Notes under the pieces: model-generated | Told to the model about the DNA's origin: nothing | Seen by the model: the letters and a program-made list of their open reading frames with translations, nothing else | The model's database searches: none | Assembly (NCBI GenBank): GCA_965371325.1 | Contig: CBDUXZ010000019.1 | Coordinates: 1-12,957 of the forward strand | Origin: CBDUXZ01 sp965371325 [NCBI: uncultured bacterium] | Lineage (GTDB): Bacteria > JAUYMQ01 | Direction: 5' to 3' | Length of the DNA stretch: 12,957 nucleotides | Program-made: the position numbers and the translations under genes | Shown here: piece by piece, positions 7,017 through 12,957 of the stretch | Layout of the letters: each line of letters opens with the position of its first letter | Numbering within the stretch: the first letter of the stretch is position 1

Positions 7017-7790
7017 ATGGGGCGCCGGATTGCCTTCATCAACGAGAAGGGGGGGAGCTGCAAGACCACGCTGGCCGTGAACCTTGGAGCTTTCTACGCG
7101 CACTACCGGAAGAAGCGCGTGCTCATCGTTGACATGGATCCGCAAGGGCAGGTGGGCAAGGCCCTGGGTTTCGAGGTGAAGGGACTTGATGACACGATCC
7201 TGAACCTTCTCGAGGATCCCGGGCGGCCGCCGCAGGATCTCATCCGCTCATCGCGTGTTACGGGCCTCGACATCATTCCCTCCAACAAACGGCTGGCCGA
7301 CTACGCTTCATCGGCGGGCTCCCTGCCCGATCATCCGCATCGTCTGGTGCGCGGGCTGGAGTCTGTTGAAGGGTACGATTACCTCTTCTTTGACTCGCCG
7401 CCCTCGCTGGGGGTGAGCATCCTCAATATCATGCTCGCCACGGAGGAGGTCGTGATCCCGGTCTCCCTTACCTACTTTGCGCTGGACGGGTGCGCGGAGG
7501 TTCTCGACACCGTGGGGCGCGTTCGCGAGGATTTCCACCACGAGAAACTGCGCATCAGCCTCGTGATTCCGACCCTTTACCGGCGCACACGGCTGGCCAA
7601 TGCGATCCTGGGGCGCTTACGTGAGCATTTCCCCGACAATCTGGCGAGGACCGTCATAGGCTATGATGTGAAGGTGGACGAGGCACAGAGCCACGGGCAG
7701 ACAATCTGGGAGTACGCACCGACGGGCCGGGGCGCGGAGATGTTCGCGCGACTGGCTATGGAGCTGGAACAATGCCCGGAAACCCGCTAG
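7017..7790 (+). CDS. ParA/MinD-type ATPase with unusual Walker A
   Basis: A 257-residue deviant-Walker ATPase. The P-loop reads KGGSCKTT (11-18): the signature Lys11 and Walker Lys16 are present, but the usual Gly before GKT's Lys is Cys15. VDMDPQGQ (38-45) and the Walker B FFDSPPS (124-130) are intact. Relatives cycle on the nucleoid or membrane in an ATP-dependent way and position plasmids, chromosomes, carboxysomes, chemoreceptors or PHA granules. No ParB, HTH domain or parS-like repeat is seen nearby, so this is an orphan ParA rather than a plasmid partition gene. GAGG (7007-7010) lies 6 nt before the ATG. The gene lies 39 nt after the SDR, and its last 19 nt overlap the acyltransferase gene. 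That neighbour is the natural candidate for its cargo or partner. Confidence 0.93.
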   Translation: MGRRIAFINEKGGSCKTTLAVNLGAFYAHYRKKRVLIVDMDPQGQVGKALGFEVKGLDDTILNLLEDPGRPPQDLIRSSRVTGLDIIPSNKRLADYASSAGSLPDHPHRLVRGLESVEGYDYLFFDSPPSLGVSILNIMLATEEVVIPVSLTYFALDGCAEVLDTVGRVREDFHHEKLRISLVIPTLYRRTRLANAILGRLREHFPDNLARTVIGYDVKVDEAQSHGQTIWEYAPTGRGAEMFARLAMELEQCPETR

Positions 7791-9028
7791 GTACCGATCC
7801 CCTGTCAGGCCTTGGAACGCCCGGTGAACGATCGCGCAATGAGCGGATGGGCAAGATCAGAACGCTTCCGCGACGAGAGCCCGAATCGCCCCCCGGGACG
7901 GGGACCGGTGGGAAGGAGAGCGCGGGGCGTGGCGGTGGCGGAAGCTCGTCTCTCGATGCGCTCGAACGCCGTCTGGCGGCGATTGAGAAGAAGCTCGACA
8001 AAGATCTCCGGGAACTCGGCGAGAGAGTAGGGTCGAGCAAAGAGAAGGGTCCCGATCGTGCCGGGATGCTGAATGCCCTGCGGGATCTCGACGCGCGCGT
8101 GGCGTCGCTCGCCAGCGCCACTTCCCGTTTCTCCGGTAAAAGGCTCGGCGGTTTGTTCCGCGGTGCGCGCAACGTCACCAAACTTGCCGCGGAACTGGTC
8201 ACGCCCGACTACTATACGCGCAAGCTCGGGGAATTCGGGTTGCGAGACCGGTCTGTTCGGGTGGACGAGTTCGGAATGGACTCGGTTTACCGCTCGAGTA
8301 TCCGTCCGGTTATGGAGTTTCTGTTCAGACGGTGGTGGCGCGTCCGCATTGAAGGGATCTCGAACGTTCCCCAGCGGGGCGCGGCGCTCCTTGTCGGGAA
8401 CCACGCCGGCGTCATCCCCTATGATGCGGCCATGGTGGCCTTCGGGATTGAGAACCGTCACCCGGCCAAACGGCGTGTGCGATTCCTTATAGAAGACTGG
8501 TTTGCCACACTTCCCTTCGCGAGTCCGCTCATTACCCGGACGGGTGCGGTTCGGGCCCACAGGGAGAACGCGGAGCGCCTTCTGAAGACAGGCCATCTCG
8601 TGGGCGCGTTCCCGGAGGGGACAAAGGGGTCGCTCAAGTTCTACAAGGATCGATACAAGGTGCAACGGTTCGGGAGGGGCGGCTCCGTCCGGCTCGCCAT
8701 GCGAACGGGGGTGCCCATTATCCCGTTCGCCGTCGTTGGATCGGAAGAGATCTATCCGGTCATGGCCAAGGCCAACTGGCTCGCCAGAGCGGTTGGTCTG
8801 GATGAGTTGCCCATCTCGGTGAACGCTCTCCTGGGTCCTTTCGGGGCGATCCCCTTCCCTTCGAAGTGGATCATCCGTATTGGCAAGCCGATCCCGATGG
8901 CGAAGTACGGGGCCGGGAAGTCGGAAAACGATATCCTTGTGAACAAGCTCACAAACGATCTGCGCAGGGAGGTTCAGACGATGGTCGATAATCTGCTGGA
9001 GAAACGCGCAAGCGTCTGGCGAGGCTGA
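7772..9028 (+). CDS. LPLAT_MGAT-like acyltransferase with coiled-coil N-terminal extension
   Basis: A 418-residue acyltransferase expected to move an acyl chain from acyl-CoA or acyl-ACP to a glycerolipid or lysolipid at the cytoplasmic membrane face. Residues 1-58 are disordered and rich in Gly, Pro and charge; 59-110 are helical and coiled coil. A VDEFGMD signature (154-160) precedes the core. There NHAG-VIPYD gives catalytic H201 and D208, RENAERL is at 254-260, FPEG at 270-273 and RFGRGG at 289-294. There is no clear membrane span. ATG 7772 has GGAG 8 nt upstream and lies in the end of the ParA gene. A later ATG (7847) is possible, but only the upstream start keeps the LGTDPL motif (6-11), which sits at the same residues as LGSDPL in the next gene. 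The family is broadly like mycobacterial Rv0502; the exact acceptor is unknown. Confidence 0.92.
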   Translation: MPGNPLGTDPLSGLGTPGERSRNERMGKIRTLPRREPESPPGTGTGGKESAGRGGGGSSSLDALERRLAAIEKKLDKDLRELGERVGSSKEKGPDRAGMLNALRDLDARVASLASATSRFSGKRLGGLFRGARNVTKLAAELVTPDYYTRKLGEFGLRDRSVRVDEFGMDSVYRSSIRPVMEFLFRRWWRVRIEGISNVPQRGAALLVGNHAGVIPYDAAMVAFGIENRHPAKRRVRFLIEDWFATLPFASPLITRTGAVRAHRENAERLLKTGHLVGAFPEGTKGSLKFYKDRYKVQRFGRGGSVRLAMRTGVPIIPFAVVGSEEIYPVMAKANWLARAVGLDELPISVNALLGPFGAIPFPSKWIIRIGKPIPMAKYGAGKSENDILVNKLTNDLRREVQTMVDNLLEKRASVWRG

Positions 9029-9045
9029 GATGGGGGAGTCAGTCG

Positions 9046-10275
9046 ATGGCTAAATCCGTGCTCGGCTCGGATCCGCTCGCCCGGGTTAAATCCCGTTCCC
9101 CCCGGCTCCTGGAAGAAGTCTCGGGAGGGCGTCCGGATGATTCCGCGACAGCGCGCGCCGGAATGCCGCCGGAGATACTGAAGCGGGCGATCGAGCAGCG
9201 GATTGCCGCCTTTGAGAGGCGGCTCAAGACGAAACTCAGCCGTTTCGATGCGCAGATGGAGAAGCAATTCGTCCCGCGGCCGAGCCTTGATCCCACGCTG
9301 GAGCGCCGGCTGGGAGAAGCGCTACATCGGGTTGAAGAGCGTGTTCAGCGTCTCTCCTCACTGGTGGGCGAACTGGAGGAAGAAGAGCGTCAAGGTATTC
9401 TCGAGTCCATCATCGCCCTCGGCGACGCCTTCGAGAAAGCGTTCCAGCTCGACACCTACCGGCACTACCTGAACAACTTCGGGATGCGGAATCGCAGGTT
9501 CGAGGTCGATGAGTTCGGTATGGAAGCGGATGCACGGGAATCGGTTCTCCCCGTCCTCGATTTCCTCTTTCACAAGTGGTGGCGCGTAGAGGTGGAGGGG
9601 ATGGAAAACATTCCCGACGAAGGCCCGGGACTGATCGTTGCGAACCATTCGGGCGTCCTTCCCTACGACGGCGCGATGATCTCGTACGCAATCGAGCATT
9701 TGCATCCGGCCCAGCGCAGGGCCCGTTTTCTCGCCGAAGACTGGGTTGCGACGCTTCCCTTCGCGTCCAGCCTCATCACCCGGCTCGGGGGGGTGCGGGG
9801 CAGCCGGGAGAACGCCGAGCGATTGCTGCTTCGCGGAGATCTCGTGGCCGTGTTTCCTGAGGGCGTGAAGGGCGTCGGGAAGTACTATCACGAGCGCTAC
9901 CGCCTGCAGCGCTTCGGGCGCGGAGGGTTCGTTCGAGTTTGCCTCGACACGGGCGCGCCGATCATCCCCGTCGCCGTTCTGGGCGCCGAGGATATTCATC
10001 CCGTGCTGTTCAAGGTGAAATGGGCGGCCGATCTCCTGGGACTTCCCTTCTTCCCGGTGAGCCCGACCTTCCCGTTTCTCGGCCCTGTGGGGCTTGTGCC
10101 GCTCCCTTCCAAGTGGACGATCGTCTTCGGCGAGCCCATCTCCATGACGCCTTATCAGGCCTCCCACGCTTCGAGCGATTTCCTGATCAGCCAGTTGAAG
10201 GAGAAGGTCCGCAGCACGATTCAGCAGATGGTCAACGAACGGCTCGCCGAGCGGCGCTCGGCCTGGCTCGGATAG
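9046..10275 (+). CDS. LPLAT_MGAT-like acyltransferase, second intact paralogue
   Basis: A 409-residue paralogue of the preceding gene, which ends 17 nt upstream. The start is clear: GGGGGAG (9032-9038) precedes the ATG by 7 nt. Residues 1-40 are flexible and begin with LGSDPL at 6-11. Two coiled-coil helices follow (about 43-66 and 84-113). VDEFGME (144-150) leads into the catalytic core, with H191 and D198 in NHSGVLPYD, RENAERL (244-250), FPEG (260-263) and RFGRGG (279-284). It ends in ERRSAWLG, like the RASVWRG and RASLFLG ends of its two relatives. All catalytic residues are present, so it should be active. Two intact copies in tandem suggest different acyl positions, different substrates, or a hetero-oligomer. 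It is the last gene of this plus-strand operon and faces the convergent gene at 10357. Confidence 0.93.
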   Translation: MAKSVLGSDPLARVKSRSPRLLEEVSGGRPDDSATARAGMPPEILKRAIEQRIAAFERRLKTKLSRFDAQMEKQFVPRPSLDPTLERRLGEALHRVEERVQRLSSLVGELEEEERQGILESIIALGDAFEKAFQLDTYRHYLNNFGMRNRRFEVDEFGMEADARESVLPVLDFLFHKWWRVEVEGMENIPDEGPGLIVANHSGVLPYDGAMISYAIEHLHPAQRRARFLAEDWVATLPFASSLITRLGGVRGSRENAERLLLRGDLVAVFPEGVKGVGKYYHERYRLQRFGRGGFVRVCLDTGAPIIPVAVLGAEDIHPVLFKVKWAADLLGLPFFPVSPTFPFLGPVGLVPLPSKWTIVFGEPISMTPYQASHASSDFLISQLKEKVRSTIQQMVNERLAERRSAWLG

Positions 10276-10306
10276 CGTCCCGCCGCGAACGAGAAGGTTT
10301 GACCGC

Positions 10307-10326
10307 CGAAGCCCCCTTCGATCGAA
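10307..10326. repeat. Small palindromes in the convergent junction
   Basis: The 81-base gap between the convergent acyltransferase and CMD-family genes holds a 5-bp stem, CGAAG/CTTCG with a C4 loop (10307-10320), overlapping a perfect palindrome TTCGATCGAA (10317-10326). They are placed where a two-way terminator would be expected, but neither strand has an immediate T tract, so termination is only a guess. Confidence 0.28.
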
Positions 10327-10356
10327 ACTGAGAGACTTTTGCTTCCGGCCGGCGCG

Positions 10357-10917
10357 TCAGCGGGTCTCCCTGCGGGCGGCGGCGATGCTCGCCGCCATCT
10401 CGGGAGGGGCCTCCTCGCCATCGACGTCCAGGGTTTCGAGAAATCGCGCGATCATCATGTAATAGCCGATGGTGATTATCAGTTCGGCAATTTCCTGCGA
10501 GGAAAACGCCGCCTGCGCCTCACTGAACGTTGCATCGGAAACGCGAACCTCTCGAACACATTCTTCCGTGAATTTCACCACCAGTTTCGCCTGGGGATCG
10601 AGGGCGCCCGGGTCGCCGCTTTTGACGGCGGAAATTTCCTCATCTGTTACGCCGACGGCCTTTCCAATCGCAACGTGTTGCGTCCATTCGTAATCGGCGT
10701 GGGAGAGGGTTGCAACTCTCAGAATTACGATCTCCCGGAGGCGGGCATCCAGCTTCTGCATGCCGAGCACCGCGGCCCCAAGCTTGACGAAGGGGGGCAT
10801 ACAGGTCGGTGCCTGGAGCATCATGCGCATGACGTTCAGCTTGGCCGGAAGTCTCTCGTAGAGCTCCCGCGCCGTATCGGGGGCCTGTGCGGGATCGGGG
10901 TAAGGTAGTCGAGCCAA
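10357..10917 (-). CDS. Carboxymuconolactone decarboxylase (CMD) family protein
   Basis: A 186-residue all-helical protein of the CMD/AhpD superfamily. The core (about 45-115) shows LREIVILR (60-67) and ADYEWTQH (74-81) followed by GVTDEEI (89-95), the usual family pattern. The CxxC thiol pair of AhpD peroxidases is absent: the equivalent positions near H81 are Ala and Glu. A redox role like AhpD is therefore unlikely, and the reaction is unknown. The start is TTG at 10917, chosen because GAAGGAGA (10930-10923) puts GGAG 6 nt upstream and no in-frame ATG fits the N-terminus. It lies 82 nt downstream of the phasin-like gene on the same strand and may be the tail of that transcript, though it may also have its own promoter. 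Confidence 0.9.
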   Translation of the reverse strand: MARLPYPDPAQAPDTARELYERLPAKLNVMRMMLQAPTCMPPFVKLGAAVLGMQKLDARLREIVILRVATLSHADYEWTQHVAIGKAVGVTDEEISAVKSGDPGALDPQAKLVVKFTEECVREVRVSDATFSEAQAAFSSQEIAELIITIGYYMMIARFLETLDVDGEEAPPEMAASIAAARRETR

Positions 10918-10999
10918 TGGGATCTCCTTCTTTGAGTATGGGAAGACGCGTGCGCGATGCGATCTGGATTCCTGGTTCTGAGGAGGAAAATCTGAGAGG

Positions 11000-11341
11000 T
11001 CAGCTCCGTTCCAGGGACTCCAGCTTTTTGGTGAGGCGTGTGATGGTTTTCTCGAGGCGCTCGAACTCGGCGCGATCAGGAATGTTCAAACGGCGGAGCG
11101 CGGCCCGGATGCTCGAATCGATCACGTCATCCCACCCCTCGGGGACGCGCTTGAAGGCCTCGGCGAGTTTTTCCCGAAGTTTCTGAGCGTCGGCCGAGCT
11201 GAGATCTCCCTGCTCCCGCGCCCGGCGGACGAACTCTTCCAGCTCATCCTTTCCGATCGCAGCAGCCCCTACGCTGGCCAGCACGATCCTGCGCAGCAGA
11301 TCGCTAATCCCCTCGTTCTTGCTCTTCTCTCCCTGCGTCAC
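11000..11341 (-). CDS. Phasin-like / PHA granule-associated small helical protein
   Basis: A 113-residue, highly charged helical protein. Residues 11-30 form a mildly hydrophobic helix (SDLLRRIVLASVGAAA region) and the rest is amphipathic or coiled coil ending in ITRLTKKLESL. This pattern fits PhaF/PhaI-type granule-associated proteins, which coat intracellular polyester granules. It aligns without gaps to the C-terminal half of the adjacent PhaR-like protein: residues 38-111 against 120-193, 23 identities in 74. The start is GTG at 11341, which overlaps the PhaR stop as GTGA, so translation is probably coupled. A run of five G lies about 8 nt upstream. No PHA synthase gene is visible in the window, so the coated granule could be PHA or another lipid inclusion. 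Confidence 0.75.
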   Translation of the reverse strand: MTQGEKSKNEGISDLLRRIVLASVGAAAIGKDELEEFVRRAREQGDLSSADAQKLREKLAEAFKRVPEGWDDVIDSSIRAALRRLNIPDRAEFERLEKTITRLTKKLESLERS

Positions 11342-11970
11342 GAATGAGCCCCCGCCGATTTTGCCGATTTCTTCCCGGTGCGGCGCTTTACCTCGAGGCG
11401 ATCCACGGCGTCGGCGAGGCGATCGATGCTGATCCGCAATCTATCCAGGTCGTCCTGCGCGGGAATGTCGAAGCGTTTCGAGATCTGCCGAATCCGGTGA
11501 TCAATCCGCCCCTCAATCTCGGATTGTCCCTCCTTGACCCAGTCCGCGAGGCGTCTGACGAGCTTGTCTCCCTCGTCGGCCTCCATCTCTCCGCGGCTGA
11601 CAAGCCGCCGGACCGTTCTTTCGATATCGCCCCCGGCATCGGTGATGATTCCCATACCGCTCGAGATGGATTTCTTGACGCTGTCGACGAGCTGATCGCT
11701 TCGTTGGACCAAATCGACCAGAAGCGATCGAGGGAGCGCATCCCGCTTTTTCCGTTCGTTCTCGAGGAGAATTTGCGACAGGGTCACGCTGGTGAGATCC
11801 TCGCCGCTGTCGTTGTCCACGACGCGCACATTCGTGCCGGCCTTGATTAGGTCGGCCAGTTCATCAAGGGTGATGTAACGGCTCTCCCGCGTGTTGTAGA
11901 GCTTGCGATTCGAATACCGTTTGATGAGCAGGGCCGAGCCCGGGGCGGCCGCTTTTTTTCTGGGGCTCAT
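11338..11970 (-). CDS. phaR: PhaR-like polyhydroxyalkanoate regulator with phasin-like C-terminus
   Basis: A 210-residue protein. Residues 14-72 are the characteristic PHB/PHA accumulation regulator DNA-binding domain, with LIKRYSNRKLYNT (15-27), RYITLDELADLI (31-42) and VRVVDNDSGEDLT (48-60). Known PhaR proteins repress phasin genes and bind nascent PHA granules, which relieves repression. The C-terminal half (about 90-195) is not the usual PhaR tail. It is a helical, charged segment homologous to the neighbouring phasin-like protein, including VRR (120-122), DIP (168-170) and DRL repeats (176-185). A basic tail follows. Its start ATGA overlaps the stop of the 164-residue protein gene by 4 nt. 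No other transcription factor is seen in the operon, so self-regulation is plausible but not demonstrated. Confidence 0.9.
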   Translation of the reverse strand: MSPRKKAAAPGSALLIKRYSNRKLYNTRESRYITLDELADLIKAGTNVRVVDNDSGEDLTSVTLSQILLENERKKRDALPRSLLVDLVQRSDQLVDSVKKSISSGMGIITDAGGDIERTVRRLVSRGEMEADEGDKLVRRLADWVKEGQSEIEGRIDHRIRQISKRFDIPAQDDLDRLRISIDRLADAVDRLEVKRRTGKKSAKSAGAHS

Positions 11971-12461
11971 TCCACCTTCACTTTCCGGGCGCGGCGGATG
12001 GAAGGGGTCTTCCCGGGGCGCCGCGTGTCGAGGAGTTCCATCTGCCTGTCTATAATAGCTTTAACCGAGCGAAAGGTCTGCGCCAGAATCGCAGCGTCGG
12101 CACCGAGGGCCCCCTTCTCGAGCCGTTCGATCTCCTTTGACAGCGCCTCCTGCACGGTCGCCAGCGTCTCACGCCGGATGACCTGCGAAGGATCGTCCCC
12201 GAGCTTCCGGAGGCGCTGGATCGCGGCGTCGATGACGTCGCGGAGAATCCGCCATCCCGCGGCGACTCCGGATTCCTCTTGCGTCTTTTTGCCCGAGGCG
12301 CGCAGCTCCGCTACATCGACAGGGATGCTCACGGCGGCCCGAAGGGCCAGAAGCAGCTCGACCCCCGCGTTCGCCAAGTGGGCCTGGCCTTCGCTCCACC
12401 GTTCCTCGACTATCCCGGAGAGGGCGGCCTTTTCGGTCTTCCTTTTTCTCCCGGGGCTCAT
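11967..12461 (-). CDS. Small helical protein of unknown function in the phaR operon
   Basis: A 164-residue protein I do not recognise. It has a basic N-terminus (MSPGRKRKTEK), a long amphipathic helical region (about 15-45), further charged helices (67-140) and a strongly basic C-terminal tail (RRARKVKVE). It has no Cys, no signal peptide and no membrane span. Such a helical, amphipathic profile with basic ends would suit a granule-coating or DNA-associated protein, similar in style to phasins, but I see no clear alignment to the neighbouring phasin. Translation is coupled on both sides: its ATG shares TAATG with the ArsA stop, with AAGGAG 8 nt upstream inside ArsA, and its TGA overlaps the phaR ATG. 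Both it and PhaR begin with MSP and a basic run. Confidence 0.82.
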   Translation of the reverse strand: MSPGRKRKTEKAALSGIVEERWSEGQAHLANAGVELLLALRAAVSIPVDVAELRASGKKTQEESGVAAGWRILRDVIDAAIQRLRKLGDDPSQVIRRETLATVQEALSKEIERLEKGALGADAAILAQTFRSVKAIIDRQMELLDTRRPGKTPSIRRARKVKVE

Positions 12462-12957
12462 TACCGGCGCTCCTTGAAGGTGATCTCGAATCGCCCGTCC
12501 TCCAGCCTGGCGCGACTGACCTCACGCCCTGCCAGCGCCCTGGGGAGATGGATGCTGCGCTTCACGTTGTTCACACGGAGGATAAGGTCGTCTCCCTTCA
12601 CCCACAACTCGATGTTCTCCTTCTCGACATAGGGGAGACGAATGATCATCCGGTACTCGCCATTCTTCTTGTTGACCTCGAAGGGTTTCTCCGTGTGATA
12701 GATGACGGTGGGATCGTCGCTGCCGAAGACCTCCACCGCCGCCTGGCTGAGCAGATCAACCCCCACAATCTCCTGCGGAAAGAGGGGCACGGGAAGAATC
12801 GGAATGGGGGAGAAGCACGCCTCCGCGGTTTTCATGTGTTCTTTCTGAATGTTGCTCCATCCCATCATGTAGGCGTCACTCAAACCTTTCGGAAGAATGC
12901 GGTTCGCAAAGACGCAGTCGACGGAGAAGCCGTAGAGGGAAAGATAGGTCAGGGCGC
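12461..12957 (-). CDS. ArsA-type ATPase, C-terminal part with Hsp20-like domain (partial)
   Basis: Only the last 164 residues are visible; the frame is open to the window edge, so the start and the Walker motifs are missing. The visible part begins with a YLSLYGFSVDCVFANRIL segment, then GWSNIQKEH and a PIPILPVPLFPQEIVG stretch, typical of the end of the ArsA/Get3 nucleotide-binding domain. The final 70 or so residues (EYRMIIRLPYV to ITFKERR) are a small beta-rich Hsp20-like domain, found at the end of many bacterial ArsA homologues. ArsA/Get3 ATPases power arsenite export or deliver tail-anchored membrane proteins. Its place in a phaR/phasin operon with no ars gene nearby argues for a targeting or granule-related role. 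Its stop shares TAATG with the next gene's start. Confidence 0.9.
   Translation of the reverse strand, partial: ALTYLSLYGFSVDCVFANRILPKGLSDAYMMGWSNIQKEHMKTAEACFSPIPILPVPLFPQEIVGVDLLSQAAVEVFGSDDPTVIYHTEKPFEVNKKNGEYRMIIRLPYVEKENIELWVKGDDLILRVNNVKRSIHLPRALAGREVSRARLEDGRFEITFKERR

Noticed and set aside
5838-7145. A 435-codon open frame on the minus strand across the SDR gene
   Set aside because: It lies opposite a gene with clear Rossmann motifs, runs into the ParA gene, is full of His, Arg and Pro, and shows no domain. It is a GC-rich antisense shadow.
7017-7790. Plasmid or chromosome partition locus
   Set aside because: No ParB, no HTH partner and no parS-like or iteron repeats are seen; the ParA gene is embedded in a metabolic operon.
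7805-8665. Long minus-strand open frames inside the acyltransferase genes (also 9358-10167) and the glycosyltransferase gene (4946-5740)
   Set aside because: All are antisense to genes with conserved catalytic motifs and have Arg/His-rich, domain-free translations.
10357-10917. AhpD-type alkylhydroperoxidase
   Set aside because: The required CxxC is absent; only the general CMD-family pattern is supported.
12461-12957. Complete 140-residue Hsp20-type protein starting at a TTG at 12883
   Set aside because: The frame continues upstream to the window edge and encodes further ArsA-like sequence, so this is the tail of a larger protein.

Overview
The window is GC-rich bacterial DNA, densely coded, with strong Shine-Dalgarno sites, several TTG/GTG starts and many start/stop overlaps. 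The gene content (MGAT-like LPLAT acyltransferases, a PhaR/phasin/ArsA-type operon, a class II-like histone deacetylase homologue, a GGDEF enzyme) suits a deltaproteobacterium-like lineage (Myxococcota, Desulfobacterota or an uncultured relative). No rRNA or marker gene is present, so taxonomy is inference. I saw no tRNA, CRISPR, IS element or phage gene.

Layout. (a) 1-467: mostly non-coding. It holds a hairpin, a leftward promoter-like site with an AT-rich upstream tract, and possibly the first codons of a leftward gene leaving the window. (b) 468-3089, minus strand: a two-gene operon of a histone-deacetylase-family hydrolase followed by a membrane-anchored GAF-GGDEF diguanylate cyclase. A G8/C8 hairpin lies directly before the first gene. 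(c) 3192-5719, plus strand: a good sigma70-like promoter, a divergent acyltransferase paralogue whose catalytic His is Arg, and an overlapping ArnT-like membrane glycosyltransferase. (d) 5781-10275, plus strand: an extended SDR, a ParA/MinD-type ATPase and two intact acyltransferases, closely spaced or overlapping. (e) 10357-12957, minus strand, convergent with (d): an ArsA-type ATPase (C-terminal part only) with an Hsp20-like tail, a small helical protein, a PhaR-like regulator, a phasin-like protein and a carboxymuconolactone-decarboxylase-family protein. The first four overlap by 1-4 bases.

How it may work together. The most interesting signal is that all three acyltransferases begin with a G-x-D-P motif (LGTDPL, LGSDPL, MGKDPR), followed by charged and coiled-coil sequence. 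The two intact ones sit directly behind the ParA-type ATPase. ParA-type ATPases position cargo by binding short N-terminal peptides of partner proteins, so the motif could be a ParA docking peptide that spatially organises lipid-synthesising enzymes. The convergent PhaR/phasin operon points to intracellular storage granules. Its PhaR carries a C-terminal half that aligns without gaps to the neighbouring phasin. A working hypothesis is a lipid or polyester inclusion system: acyl-lipid synthesis, ParA-based positioning, a granule coat, and a regulator that can itself bind granules. The motifs are seen directly; the integrated function is inference.
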